NCBI RefSeq assembly: GCF_019802125.1
Contig: NZ_JAHVHT010000004.1
Coordinates: 310,001 to 374,000, forward strand
Reading direction: 5' to 3'
Source: Tateyamaria omphalii
GTDB lineage: Bacteria; Pseudomonadota; Alphaproteobacteria; Rhodobacterales; Rhodobacteraceae
DNA length: 64,000 bases
This document shows, piece after piece, positions 26,317 through 35,143 of the stretch (position 1 is the stretch's first letter; each line of letters opens with the position of its first letter). The position numbers were made by a program, and so were the translations under genes. The notes under the pieces were generated by a model. It searched no databases, was not told where the DNA came from, and worked only from the letters and a program-made list of their open reading frames with translations.

Positions 26317-27114
26317 CTATTGATTGAAGACCGCGCAGGGGTCTTCACGGTCCGGACTGGATGCACCGTTCAGGGTCCACGAATAGACACCCTCGGGGGG
26401 CTCCTGCCGTTCTCCCTGTCCGACGCTGGTGACATCTAGGTCCGGCTGTACGCGCGACAGATACACCGGCACGCCCCAATCCATCCGCGCGTGGCCATTG
26501 CCTGTGATCAGCACAACAGGGCTACCGTGGGTGTCGAGCGCGTCCATCACCGTGCGCGCAAAGGCGGCATCGCGCAGCCGCTGCGCCTCGACCATGCCGC
26601 CCATCATCTCCAGCGGCATTGCTTCGCAATGGGCGTCGAACTGGGCCTGTTCTCGGACGGCTTGTTCGTCCTCGGGCAGAGCCGTTGTCAGGCCAAAGCG
26701 TTCCGCATCAGGACCAAAGACCGCCGCCGCGCCATCGGTAAAGGCACCACGCATATCATCACGGGACAAGGCCGCGCCTACAATCACCGGGCTTGCGGCC
26801 AGTACATCGGCATAATCCGCTATATTCGACCAATGAAAACCGTCGGCCGCTGCGGCCATGCTGTCAGGATTGCGAGGTGCGTCGCCCAGCGCATCGGCTT
26901 CTGCAGGCGTCAGCATCTCGTACACGACCGCTGTCGGTTCGATGAGGCGAATGGCCTTGGCCTGCTCTGCGTGATGGGTCGCGTTGTCGTGAAATTCCCC
27001 AAGGATCAGCACATCCCCGCTGAAATCACTCCAATCGGTGGCTGCAAATGAAACTGCCGCCGGCGACAGCGTCGCGGCGGCGGCAAGCAAAGCGGTTCTG
27101 AACATCATCCTCAT
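26317..27114 (-). CDS. ChaN-family protein (haem-binding type fold)
   Basis: A 265-residue exported protein of the ChaN/DUF399 family, whose Campylobacter homologue binds haem at the membrane. It has a signal peptide (MFRTALLAAAATLSPAAVSFA), the defining LILGEFHDNATHH near the start, YEMLTPAEADALGD, FDAHCEAMP and the late VVLITGNGHARMDWG. No lipobox cysteine is seen at the cleavage site, so it is probably soluble in the periplasm rather than a lipoprotein. Its ATG overlaps the rpoH stop by 4 bases (ATGA), placing it under heat- or oxidative-stress control by cotranscription. Confidence 0.85.
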   Translation of the reverse strand: MRMMFRTALLAAAATLSPAAVSFAATDWSDFSGDVLILGEFHDNATHHAEQAKAIRLIEPTAVVYEMLTPAEADALGDAPRNPDSMAAAADGFHWSNIADYADVLAASPVIVGAALSRDDMRGAFTDGAAAVFGPDAERFGLTTALPEDEQAVREQAQFDAHCEAMPLEMMGGMVEAQRLRDAAFARTVMDALDTHGSPVVLITGNGHARMDWGVPVYLSRVQPDLDVTSVGQGERQEPPEGVYSWTLNGASSPDREDPCAVFNQ

Positions 27115-27989
27115 GCAAGGAAATGATGGACCTCGCGGCTTTGGTTTTCCAGTGCCTTGCGCATTTTTGTGAAGGCGGCGGCTTCAAGCTGGCGCACACG
27201 CTCTTTCGAAAGGCTCAGCTCCTGACCAAGGCTTTCCAGCGTACGCGGGTCCTCACGCAGCTTGCGCTCACGCACGATGAAGCGCTCGCGCTCGTTCAAG
27301 CCATTCAGGGCTGTGAGCAGCCATTCACGCAATTGCTCGGTGTCGTGCGCGTGCTCCACCGTCTCGGCAGCCTGCGCGCTGTCATCTTCCAGCGCATCAA
27401 TCCACTCGCGACCCTCGTCATCGACCGATTGCGTCGCATTCAGCGAATAGTCGGACCCTGACAGCCGACCCTCCATCATCTCCACATCGTGCAGGGGCAC
27501 GCCAATCTCGGTCGAGATCATCTGGCGCAGCTGGTGCTTGTCCAGCGTCTCACCCGCCGCAGCACTTTCACGCTCCAGCCGGGCCTGCACGCGCCGCATG
27601 TTGAAAAAGAGGGATTTCTGGGACGACGTGGAGCCGGTCCGCACCATCGACCAGTTGCGCATCACGTAATCCTGGATCGACGCCTTGATCCACCATACCG
27701 CGTAGGTCGAGAAGCGCACGCCGCGGTCCGGGTCGAACTTGTCGGCCGCTTTCATCAAGCCAAGACCCGCTTCCTGGATCAGGTCGTTCATAGGGGCGCC
27801 ATAGCGTTTGAACTTGGATGCCATGGAGATCGCAAGACGCATGTAAGCCGTGATCAGGCGATGCAGCGCCGCTTCATCACGCTCATCGCGCCACGCGTAG
27901 GCCAGTCGCAATTCTGTCTCTGCATCAAGCAACTCGGCCTTCATCGCTGTGCGTGACAGCGACATATCTCGGACATTATCCAACGCCAT
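27111..27989 (-). CDS. rpoH: RNA polymerase sigma-32 factor, RpoHII type
   Basis: A 292-residue sigma-70-family factor with region 2 (NDLIQEAGLGLMKAADKFDP, FSTYAVWWIKASIQDYVMRN) and region 4 (LGQELSLSKERVRQLEAAAF). The RpoH box QKSLFFNMR is at residues 124-132. The N-terminus and the text around the box resemble the second RpoH of Rhodobacter (RpoHII), which controls the response to singlet oxygen, rather than the classical heat-shock RpoHI. The ATG at 27989 follows CAGGGGGAT. It is divergent from cobU and cotranscribed with the chaN-like gene. Confidence 0.95.
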   Translation of the reverse strand: MALDNVRDMSLSRTAMKAELLDAETELRLAYAWRDERDEAALHRLITAYMRLAISMASKFKRYGAPMNDLIQEAGLGLMKAADKFDPDRGVRFSTYAVWWIKASIQDYVMRNWSMVRTGSTSSQKSLFFNMRRVQARLERESAAAGETLDKHQLRQMISTEIGVPLHDVEMMEGRLSGSDYSLNATQSVDDEGREWIDALEDDSAQAAETVEHAHDTEQLREWLLTALNGLNERERFIVRERKLREDPRTLESLGQELSLSKERVRQLEAAAFTKMRKALENQSREVHHFLA

Positions 27990-28079
27990 TTGTCATCCCC
28001 CTGGATGGTTATGCTTGTTTTGCGCACTTGACCTCTTTACGCAGCACCTCGCCGATTGGTTCACTTTTGAGACTAAAAA

Positions 28080-28601
28080 ATGTTGCCAGCCCTGACCCTC
28101 GTTCTAGGTGGAGCCGCTTCCGGCAAATCGCAGTGGGCGGAATCTCTTATTCTTAACAGTGGGTTAAATCCGGTGTATCTCGCTACATCCCGGATCTGGG
28201 ATGAAGAAATGCAAGCCAAGGTCGATTTGCACAAAGCACGGCGGGGTGCGGAATGGACGACGGTCGACGCTGCCAACGGGGTCCGTGACGGGCTGGCCGG
28301 AGCGGGTCCGGATCAAGCGCTGCTGCTGGATTGCGCCACGATGTGGTTGACCAACCTGATGATGGACGAGGCGGACATTGTCGATGCTCAGGCCTCGCTC
28401 CTCACCGATCTCGCGCGCTGTGCCGCGCCGGTCGTGGTCGTATCAAACGAAGTCGGTCAGAGCATTGTGCCCGAAAACGCGCTTGCCCGACGATTTCGCG
28501 AGGCGCAGGGACGGCTCAACATCGCACTGGCGGCGCAGGCCGACACCGTCTGGCACGTGCTGGCCGGTCTGCCGCAACTGCGGAAGGGCGATGCACCATG
28601 A
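28080..28601 (+). CDS. cobU: Adenosylcobinamide kinase/guanylyltransferase
   Basis: Late cobalamin nucleotide-loop assembly: phosphorylates adenosylcobinamide and transfers GMP to it. The 173-residue protein has the P-loop LVLGGAASGKSQWAE at the start, the GTP/His region ARRGAEWTTVD, LLLDCATMWLTNLM and VVSNEVGQSIVPENALARRFRE, all typical for CobU/CobP. The ATG overlaps nothing upstream; the following histidine phosphatase gene begins on its stop (ATGA). No cobalamin riboswitch is visible in the 90-base rpoH-cobU gap, which is too short for one plus two promoters. Confidence 0.93.
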   Translation: MLPALTLVLGGAASGKSQWAESLILNSGLNPVYLATSRIWDEEMQAKVDLHKARRGAEWTTVDAANGVRDGLAGAGPDQALLLDCATMWLTNLMMDEADIVDAQASLLTDLARCAAPVVVVSNEVGQSIVPENALARRFREAQGRLNIALAAQADTVWHVLAGLPQLRKGDAP

Positions 28602-29170
28602 CCACGTGGCACTGGGTTCGGCATGGGCCCACGCACCAGAAGACCTTTACCGGTTGGCGAGATGTACCTGCGGACCTCAGCGATGCCGGCGCCGTCGCGC
28701 GCCTTGCACAGCACCTGCCAGCCGATGCGCTTGTGATCTCTTCCGACCTGACACGGTCGGTCAACACGGCCACCGCAATCCAACAGACCCGCACCCGCCT
28801 GCCCCACGACCCGGCCTTGCGCGAGTTTCACTTTGGCGTCTGGGACGGCGTGCATTTTTCGACCGTCGCCGACTGGCATCCTGACCTCAGCCGCGCCTAT
28901 TGGGAGCAACCCGGTGACCACACCCCACCCGGTGGCGAAAGCTGGAACGCATCCGCGGCAAGGGTCGCGATGGCCGTACGCCGGATCGAGGCGGCACATC
29001 CCGGTCGCCACATCATCGCGGTGGCGCATTTCGGCGTGATCCTGACGCAGGTGCAGGCGGTGCTTGGGCTTACCGCGCAAGAGGTTCTGGCGCACAAGAT
29101 CGACCCGCTGTCGGTCACGACGCTGAACCGCGCAACAGGCAAGGCCGAGGTCATCAATCACCTGCCGTGA
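28598..29170 (+). CDS. Histidine phosphatase, probable alpha-ribazole phosphatase
   Basis: A 190-residue branch-1 histidine phosphatase. The catalytic RHG is in WHWVRHGPTHQKTFTGW, followed by ISSDLTRSVNTA, the acid in REFHFGVWDG and the second His in IIAVAHFGVIL. Translation coupled to cobU (4-base overlap) suggests the CobC role, removing phosphate from alpha-ribazole phosphate during cobalamin synthesis. The sequence alone would also fit a general phosphoglycerate-mutase-like phosphatase. Confidence 0.84.
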   Translation: MTTWHWVRHGPTHQKTFTGWRDVPADLSDAGAVARLAQHLPADALVISSDLTRSVNTATAIQQTRTRLPHDPALREFHFGVWDGVHFSTVADWHPDLSRAYWEQPGDHTPPGGESWNASAARVAMAVRRIEAAHPGRHIIAVAHFGVILTQVQAVLGLTAQEVLAHKIDPLSVTTLNRATGKAEVINHLP

Positions 29171-29229
29171 TGGCTGTGACCACAAACTTGCGTTGGGCAA
29201 ACATGTCGGCCTGCGCCTAGCCTGCTTCC

Positions 29230-29907
29230 ATGACTTACGACCTCTATATCGGCGACCGCACCTTTTCGAGCTGGTCGCTCCGCGGGTGGCTCATGCTCGA
29301 GAAATTCGGCCTGCCCCACCGCGCCCACATGATTGGCCTCTACTCCGGCACGATGGCCGACGACATGGCCCCACTGGCCCCGGCTCGGCTAGTGCCCGCC
29401 CTGAAGCTGCCCGACGGCACCGTGGTAGGCGAAAGCCTCGCCATGGCAGAAACACTCGCCGAACGGCACCCGGAGGCCGGGTTGTGGCCCGCCGATCCCT
29501 CTGCTCGCGCAACGGCCCGTTGGCTCTGCGCCGAAATGGCGGCAGGCTTCACCGCTTTGCGCGGCGCTTGTCCCATGCAGTTGAAACACGTGAACCAGGG
29601 TTTTGCCGTCTCCGACGACGTGCAGCGCGATCTCGGCCGGATCGAGACGCTCTGGGCGCACGCAGCCAAGTTCAAGACAGACGGTCCATGGCTGTTCGGT
29701 GCCTACTCACTGGCCGACGTGTTCTACGCCCCGGTCTGCGCACGCATCGTGGGCTACGACCTGCCGGTGTCCGAGGCGGCGCGCGCCTATTGCACGACGA
29801 CAATCACAGACCCGACATTCATGGCGTGGCGAGCAGAGGGTCAGAAGGTGACCTATGATCCATTCCCTTACGAAATGGATCTGCCCAAAGGGGCATGGCC
29901 CGCCTAG
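29230..29907 (+). CDS. Glutathione S-transferase family protein
   Basis: A 225-residue GST: N-terminal thioredoxin-fold domain starting MTYDLYIGDRTFSSWSLRGW, with the catalytic Ser in the SSWS segment and the cis-Pro region LVPALKLPDGT and ESLAMAETLAERHP; C-terminal all-helical domain from about residue 90 with the conserved LFGAYSLADVFYAPV capping motif. The substrate is unknown. The start has no good ribosome site. It converges on the DUF1992 gene with a 4-base stop overlap. Confidence 0.9.
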   Translation: MTYDLYIGDRTFSSWSLRGWLMLEKFGLPHRAHMIGLYSGTMADDMAPLAPARLVPALKLPDGTVVGESLAMAETLAERHPEAGLWPADPSARATARWLCAEMAAGFTALRGACPMQLKHVNQGFAVSDDVQRDLGRIETLWAHAAKFKTDGPWLFGAYSLADVFYAPVCARIVGYDLPVSEAARAYCTTTITDPTFMAWRAEGQKVTYDPFPYEMDLPKGAWPA

Positions 29908-30239
29908 CGCTGCAGAAACTTCTTCCGCGCCTCACGCGCAATGTTGTAGCGCAGCTCCAACTGCGCGAGCTTTTTCATAGCCACCTTGCGCGCACTTTCA
30001 TCGCGCAGGGTGGCAAGATGCGCGCGGTGCGCATCCATGGCCCTCTTGATCTCGATCTCTTCCGGAACAACGCCAGCCTGCGCCATGATGCGAAACCCGG
30101 CGGCATCGGCCGGATCGACAACAGCCTGCTCGGGCCGGGCAGGCAAAGGCTTACCCTCACCCTCCAGCCCCGAAAGCTGGCCCTGCACACGGGCCTTTTC
30201 GATCTGGCGTTCGATCAGCCGCCTGAAACCACGTGACAT
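29904..30239 (-). CDS. DUF1992 protein
   Basis: A 111-residue protein with the DUF1992 hallmark (ERQIEKARVQGQLSGLEGEG then KPLP) shared by bacterial YdhV-like proteins and the conserved domain of eukaryotic DNAJC28. It is mostly helical and basic, with no membrane segment. The function is not established. It starts at the ATG at 30239, divergent from comM. Confidence 0.88.
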   Translation of the reverse strand: MSRGFRRLIERQIEKARVQGQLSGLEGEGKPLPARPEQAVVDPADAAGFRIMAQAGVVPEEIEIKRAMDAHRAHLATLRDESARKVAMKKLAQLELRYNIAREARKKFLQR

Positions 30240-30283
30240 GCGCGCATTTTACCCGATGCAGCCTGTCTTGGCGACCGCGGCTG

Positions 30284-30324
30284 TTAACCAATCGTAAACC
30301 GGCGACCGCTAGCCATTAACCATC
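30284..30324. promoter_or_regulatory. CtrA-like sites upstream of comM
   Basis: TTAA-N7-TAAA (30284-30294, followed to 30298) is one mismatch from the CtrA consensus TTAA-N7-TTAA, and a second TTAACC half-site lies at 30316-30321. The comM ATG is at 30342. CtrA control of competence genes is known in Rhodobacter capsulatus. Confidence 0.45.
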
Positions 30325-30341
30325 TTTGAAGAGGTGGAGAC

Positions 30342-31853
30342 ATGGTGGCACGCGCCTACACGGTGGCATTTCAGGGCGTCGACGCGCGCGAGGTCGAGGT
30401 GCAATGCGCCATGACCCCGGGCCTGCCCGCATTCTCCATCGTCGGCCTGCCGGACAAAGCGGTGTCCGAAGCCCGCGACCGCGTGCGTGCTGCACTGACG
30501 GCTATGTCCATTGCGCTGCCCTCCAAACGCATCACAATCAATCTGTCGCCCGCCGACCTGCCCAAGGAAGGCTCGCATTTCGACCTGCCCATTGCCCTGT
30601 CACTGCTCGCGGCCCTTGGCATCCTGCCCGAAGACACGGTTGAGGGTACGGTGGCTCTAGGGGAACTCTCCCTCGACGGCACGCTCGTGCCCGTGCTGGG
30701 CGCGCTGCCCGCCGCCATGGCCGCTGCAGAACAGGATCGCGGCCTCTTATGCCCTGCGGGGTCTGGCGCCGAAGCGGCATGGGTAGACGCAACTAAGGTC
30801 ATAGCAGCCGCATCGCTGGGCGACGTGGTGCGCCACTATACCGGCCAGGTGCCGCTGGAACCCGCCAAGGCGGGCCAAATCGCCAGCGGCACCGGTCTGC
30901 CCGACCTGCGCGACGTCAAGGGACAGGAACGCGCCAAGCGCGCGATGGAAGTGGCCGCCGCCGGACGGCATCACTTCCTGATGGTCGGCACACCGGGTTC
31001 GGGCAAATCCATGCTCGCTGCTCGCCTGCCCGGCATCCTGCCGCCCCTCTCGGCGATGGAAGCGCTTGAAACCTCAATGATCCATTCGCTCGCCGGGCTC
31101 CTGGACGCGGGCGGCATCTCCATGGACCGCCCGTTTCGCGAGCCACACCACACAGCCTCCATGGCCGCGATCATCGGCGGCGGGCGCGGGGCCAAACCGG
31201 GCGAGGTGTCGCTGGCCCATAACGGTGTGCTCTTCATGGACGAGTTCCCGGAATTCCCCCGCACCGTCCTCGAAACCCTCCGCCAACCCATCGAGACGGG
31301 CGAGGTCATGGTCGCCCGCGCCAACAACCACGTGAAATACCCCTGCCGCTTCATGCTGGTGGCAGCAGCCAACCCCTGCAAATGCGGCTACCTGTCGGAC
31401 GCGTCCCGCGCCTGCGGCCGGGCGCCTGCCTGCGGCGATGACTACATGGGGCGCATCTCGGGTCCTCTCATGGACAGGTTCGACCTGCGGGTGGATGTCC
31501 CACCCGTGACCTATTCCGACCTCGACTTGCCCGCCTCGGGCGACAGCTCCGCCACGGTCGCTGCAAGGGTCGACGCAGCACGCAAGGTGCAAGCGGCACG
31601 ACTCGACGGCACGGGTATGCGCAGCAACGCGGACCTGACGGGCGGCGCGCTCGACGACTTCGCGGCCCCTGATGAGGAAGGACGGACGCTATTGACCAAG
31701 GTTGCAGACCGGTTTGGCCTGTCCGCGCGCGGTTACCACCGAGTTCTGCGGGTGGCGCGCACGATTGCAGACCTCGACGGGTCGGATGCCGTGCGCAAAC
31801 CCCACGTCGCCGAAGCGGTCAGCTACCGGGTCGGAGCGCTCGCAACAGTCTGA
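30342..31853 (+). CDS. comM: ComM/YifB-type AAA+ helicase
   Basis: A 503-residue Mg-chelatase-like AAA+ protein. ComM is a branch-migration helicase that extends recombination of incoming DNA during natural transformation. The N-terminal ChlI-type Lon-like domain covers about residues 20-145 (LPAFSIVGLPDKAVSEARDR), followed by the AAA core with Walker A GTPGSGKSMLAARLPG near residue 214 and Walker B NGVLFMDEFPEF, and a C-terminal domain with the CxC-like CKCGYL and CGRAPAC zinc region. Start is chosen by the GAAGAGGTGGAGAC site. Its 3' end overlaps the convergent esterase gene by 31 bases. Confidence 0.95.
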   Translation: MVARAYTVAFQGVDAREVEVQCAMTPGLPAFSIVGLPDKAVSEARDRVRAALTAMSIALPSKRITINLSPADLPKEGSHFDLPIALSLLAALGILPEDTVEGTVALGELSLDGTLVPVLGALPAAMAAAEQDRGLLCPAGSGAEAAWVDATKVIAAASLGDVVRHYTGQVPLEPAKAGQIASGTGLPDLRDVKGQERAKRAMEVAAAGRHHFLMVGTPGSGKSMLAARLPGILPPLSAMEALETSMIHSLAGLLDAGGISMDRPFREPHHTASMAAIIGGGRGAKPGEVSLAHNGVLFMDEFPEFPRTVLETLRQPIETGEVMVARANNHVKYPCRFMLVAAANPCKCGYLSDASRACGRAPACGDDYMGRISGPLMDRFDLRVDVPPVTYSDLDLPASGDSSATVAARVDAARKVQAARLDGTGMRSNADLTGGALDDFAAPDEEGRTLLTKVADRFGLSARGYHRVLRVARTIADLDGSDAVRKPHVAEAVSYRVGALATV

Positions 31854-32731
31854 GCCTTGATCCACGCAGCCAGTGCGTTCAACGTCGCCCGCGCCTCTGG
31901 CAAGGTATTGTGAAAAATGGGCCAGACATGCGGCAGGTCACGTTCCTCGACATAGGTGACATCCACACCCTGCTCCCCCATCTTCCGGGCCACGCGGCGG
32001 CTGTCATCGCGCAGTATCTCGGTGTCGCCAGCGGTGATCCAGACCGGCGGCGCGCCCGTGAAATCTACAAAAAGAGGGCTTGCACGCGGATCAGTCGGGT
32101 CACTGCCCCCCAGATACATGCGCGCCATCTCATCGGCGCGCTCGGCGGGCAGCGCAACATCCGCACGGGCATTGTCATGAAAACTGTCACCGGAAAATGT
32201 CAGATCCGTCAGCGGCGAAAGTCCAAAAACAGCCTCGGGCAGCGGTGCACCTTCGGCGATGAGGCTGCCCAGCAAGGCAAGTGTCAGGCCACCCCCGGCA
32301 CTATCACCGCCAATGATCAGGGAACCACTTTCGGCCCGGCACGCCTCGTAGACCGCTCGCGCATGTTCAAGAGCCGCAGGGAACGGGTGTTCCGGTGCCA
32401 GAGGATAGGACGGCAGAACAGCCTGCGCGCCCGCGCGCGAGGCCAGAGCAGCCACCATCGCTTCATGTGTGCGCGGCGAACCAAACACATACCCACCTCC
32501 ATGAAAGTAAAGAATGGTGAGGTCGCTCTGTCGTGCCCGCGGCCGGGTCCAAAGCACATCAGCCCCCGCCAACCGAGCCCATTCGGACCGCATCGACAAC
32601 GGCGCATGAAAGAAAAGCCGGGCCTTGGCCTCGAAACTGCGGCGCAAGGCGTCCGGCCCCGACGCTGTCCTGAGATTCCGCTTCTCGGTCAGCCGCAAAT
32701 ACTGATTGAGAATGGGCCGCAGCAGGCTCAC
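31823..32731 (-). CDS. Hormone-sensitive-lipase family esterase
   Basis: A 302-residue alpha/beta hydrolase of the bacterial HSL (family IV) esterases. The oxyanion motif HGGG is in [13 protein letters not shown], the nucleophile in [11 protein letters not shown], the acid in [11 protein letters not shown] and the His in [11 protein letters not shown]. It has no signal peptide. It begins with GTG at 32731, overlapping the gshB stop codon by 4 bases (GTGA), so it is translated after gshB. The substrate is unknown. Confidence 0.9.
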   Translation of the reverse strand: MSLLRPILNQYLRLTEKRNLRTASGPDALRRSFEAKARLFFHAPLSMRSEWARLAGADVLWTRPRARQSDLTILYFHGGGYVFGSPRTHEAMVAALASRAGAQAVLPSYPLAPEHPFPAALEHARAVYEACRAESGSLIIGGDSAGGGLTLALLGSLIAEGAPLPEAVFGLSPLTDLTFSGDSFHDNARADVALPAERADEMARMYLGGSDPTDPRASPLFVDFTGAPPVWITAGDTEILRDDSRRVARKMGEQGVDVTYVEERDLPHVWPIFHNTLPEARATLNALAAWIKAQTVASAPTR

Positions 32732-33663
32732 GCGATCTTGGCCTCGATCGCCTGCCAGATCTTTTCAGCGATGTTCACGCCGTCAAAGCGCTCCAGCTCC
32801 TGAATACCGGTGGGGGAGGTGAAGTTGATCTCGGTCAGATAGTCGCCAATCACGTCGATCCCGACGAAAACTTGGCCTTTCTCCTTGAGCAATGGGCCAA
32901 TGGCGTCGCAAATCTCGCGGTCACGGGCGGTCAGGCCGATCTTCTCTGGTCGGCCACCTACATGCATGTTCGACCGGGTCTCGCCCTCGGCGGGCACCCG
33001 GTTGATGGCGCCCACCGGCTCTCCATCCACCAGGATCACGCGCTTGTCGCCGTTCGACACGTCAGGCAGGAATTTCTGCACAATCAACGGCTCGCGACTG
33101 AAGCCGGTGAAGAGTTCGTGCAACGACGTCAGGTTCCGGTCATTGGCATCCAGACGAAACACGCCAGCACCGCCATTGCCATAGAGCGGCTTCAGGATGA
33201 CATCGCCGTGCCGCGCCTTGAACGCCTTGATGGTATCGAGATCGCGGGCAATGGTCGTGGGCGGGGTCAGGTCAGGGAAATCCAGGACCAGCAGCTTTTC
33301 CGGATAGTTCCGCACCCAGAACGGATCGTTGACGACCAGAGCATCGCCCCTGAGACGGTCCAGAAGATGGGTCGACGTGATGTAGTGCATGTCAAAGGGC
33401 GGATCCTGGCGCAGCCAAACAACGTCGAACTCGGCCAGATCAACTTCGCGCATTTCCCCCAACTGCGCGTGCTCGCCCTGCACGCGCTGAACGGTGAAGT
33501 CGTGGCCACGCGCGGTAACGCGACCCTCCTGATAGGCGAGGTGATCCGGGGAATAGAAAAACAGGCTGTGCCCGCGCGCCTGCGCTTCCTCGGCCAGGCG
33601 GAAACTGCTGTCCGCGTTGATATCCACCGCCCCGATCGGGTCCATCTGAAAGGCAATCTTCAT
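32728..33663 (-). CDS. gshB: Glutathione synthetase
   Basis: Second step of glutathione synthesis: ligates glycine to gamma-glutamylcysteine with ATP. The 311-residue ATP-grasp protein begins [20 protein letters not shown] and contains [32 protein letters not shown] (ATP-binding glycine loop), [20 protein letters not shown] and [15 protein letters not shown], all typical for bacterial GshB. The ATG has AGAGGTG upstream. It belongs to the minus-strand group rsmI, yraN, gshB, esterase. Confidence 0.97.
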   Translation of the reverse strand: MKIAFQMDPIGAVDINADSSFRLAEEAQARGHSLFFYSPDHLAYQEGRVTARGHDFTVQRVQGEHAQLGEMREVDLAEFDVVWLRQDPPFDMHYITSTHLLDRLRGDALVVNDPFWVRNYPEKLLVLDFPDLTPPTTIARDLDTIKAFKARHGDVILKPLYGNGGAGVFRLDANDRNLTSLHELFTGFSREPLIVQKFLPDVSNGDKRVILVDGEPVGAINRVPAEGETRSNMHVGGRPEKIGLTARDREICDAIGPLLKEKGQVFVGIDVIGDYLTEINFTSPTGIQELERFDGVNIAEKIWQAIEAKIA

Positions 33664-33762
33664 GGCACACCTCTGCTGTCGTCCGCACCTTTGATGGCGC
33701 AGAGCGGCAGGGCGTGCAATGGCAAGGAGATGTGCAGGGATGCAGAGCGCGCTGCGCGGCAG

Positions 33763-34176
33763 TCAAATGCAGCCGGCGAACGCATTCTCAAGAATGTTCA
33801 ACCCACCGGCCTGATCGACAAGCGCCACATCAAAACGGACGTCTGTGAGCGACCCGTTCGGCAGCGTTGCAAGATATTCATCGGCAGTCGCATAAAGGCG
33901 GGACACCTGTGCCGGCGTCAGGTGCGCGGCAGCGGATTCAAAAGACTTGCTGGCCTTGACCTCCACCATGACGACCCCGAGGCATGTCGAAAACACCAGA
34001 TCAATTTCGCCGCGACGCCCCCGCCAGCGTTCGGCAAGCAGTTCGTATCCAGCCGCAAGATACGCACGAACCACAATCTCTTCGGCCGCCAGACCGGCCA
34101 GATAGGCCATGCGTCCACGCGCGGCGCGCGCCGCAACCGGATGTGCATGATCAAAACACCGTTCGTGTCGTGCCAT
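33763..34176 (-). CDS. YraN family (UPF0102) nuclease-fold protein
   Basis: A 137-residue protein with the endonuclease-like core of UPF0102: GYELLAERWRGRRGEIDLVF with the acidic ligand, then VVMVEVKASKSF as the E-x-K motif and LATLP-SLTDVRFDVALVD. The function of YraN is unproven; the fold suggests DNA binding or cleavage. It overlaps the rsmI stop by one base, and the order rsmI-yraN beside an LpoA-like gene is conserved in many proteobacteria, including E. coli. Confidence 0.9.
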   Translation of the reverse strand: MARHERCFDHAHPVAARAARGRMAYLAGLAAEEIVVRAYLAAGYELLAERWRGRRGEIDLVFSTCLGVVMVEVKASKSFESAAAHLTPAQVSRLYATADEYLATLPNGSLTDVRFDVALVDQAGGLNILENAFAGCI

Positions 34177-35054
34177 CAGTCTGACTCATCATTCCGTTTC
34201 ATATCGCGCGATATGTCCAAAGCGCGCTGGTACACGCGCCGCCGTGGCAAGTCCAAACTTTCGGCCACGAAAGACGCTGCATCCTTGACTGTCATATCGG
34301 TCAGCGCGGAGTGTAGCGCCTGATCAATGTCTTTTTCATTAACAACCCGCATGTCCGCGCGCCCGATCAAGACAACGATTTCCCCCTTGGGTGTGTCATG
34401 AGTGTAGACGTCGGCCAATTCTCCGAGCGTTCCGCGCCGTACGTCTTCGAACCGCTTCGTCAGCTCCCGACAGACCGCAGCCTGCCTGTCAGCGCCCAAC
34501 CGTTCCGCGGCATCCGCCAGCAGCGCCCCCACACGTTTGGGCGATTCGTACAGCACCAAAGTCCCGGCGATGCCCCCCAGATCATCCAGTGCCCGCTGCC
34601 GCGCGCTGCGCGACGCGGGCAGGAAGCCGCCAAAATGGAAGGCATCGGTCGGCAATCCCCCGAGCACCAATGCCGTCACCACGGCCGACGGACCCGGCGC
34701 GCATGTGACCGAAACGCCTGCGTCGCGCGCCGCCCGTCCCAACTCGAAACCCGGGTCGGCGATCAGCGGCATCCCGGCTTCTGACGCATAGGCCACGCTC
34801 TGCTCCGCTGCACGCGCCACGAGCCGCGCCACCTGTGTCTCCTTGGAATGTTCGTGCAGGGCCTCGATCCGGCGCCCTTCCAACGGAATGCCGTGAATGT
34901 CCATCAGCTTGCGCAAACTGCGCGTGTCCTCGGCGGCCAGAACGTCGGCAGAGGCCAGCACATCAAGCGCGCGCAAGGTAATATCGCGCGCGGTTCCAAT
35001 AGGCACTCCGACAAACCAGATCCCCGGGCGCAGCGTCGTCTTGACATGATTCAA
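34176..35054 (-). CDS. rsmI: 16S rRNA C1402 ribose methyltransferase
   Basis: A 292-residue SAM-dependent methyltransferase that 2'-O-methylates C1402 in the decoding centre. The tetrapyrrole-methylase fold is clear: GIWFVGVPIGTARDITLRAL, AEDTRSLRKLM, AYASEAGMPLIADPGFELG, CAPGPSAVVTAL and LVLYESPKRVGALL. The only workable start is TTG at 35054 (read as MNHVKTTLRPG); the ribosome site is weak. A C-terminal extension beyond about residue 235 carries the VKDAASFVAESLDLPRRRVY helix-turn-helix-like tail typical for RsmI. Confidence 0.95.
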   Translation of the reverse strand: MNHVKTTLRPGIWFVGVPIGTARDITLRALDVLASADVLAAEDTRSLRKLMDIHGIPLEGRRIEALHEHSKETQVARLVARAAEQSVAYASEAGMPLIADPGFELGRAARDAGVSVTCAPGPSAVVTALVLGGLPTDAFHFGGFLPASRSARQRALDDLGGIAGTLVLYESPKRVGALLADAAERLGADRQAAVCRELTKRFEDVRRGTLGELADVYTHDTPKGEIVVLIGRADMRVVNEKDIDQALHSALTDMTVKDAASFVAESLDLPRRRVYQRALDISRDMKRNDESD

Positions 35055-35143
35055 AGCTGGACCCGCCTAACCTTACCTCTATTATCCGCCCAAAACGACG
35101 GGCGGGCCAATGTCATGCCCTGTAAAGCTGGGAGTGACAATTC

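Noticed and set aside
28002-28079. Cobalamin riboswitch before cobU
   Set aside because: The gap to divergent rpoH is too short and no B12-box-like sequence is seen.
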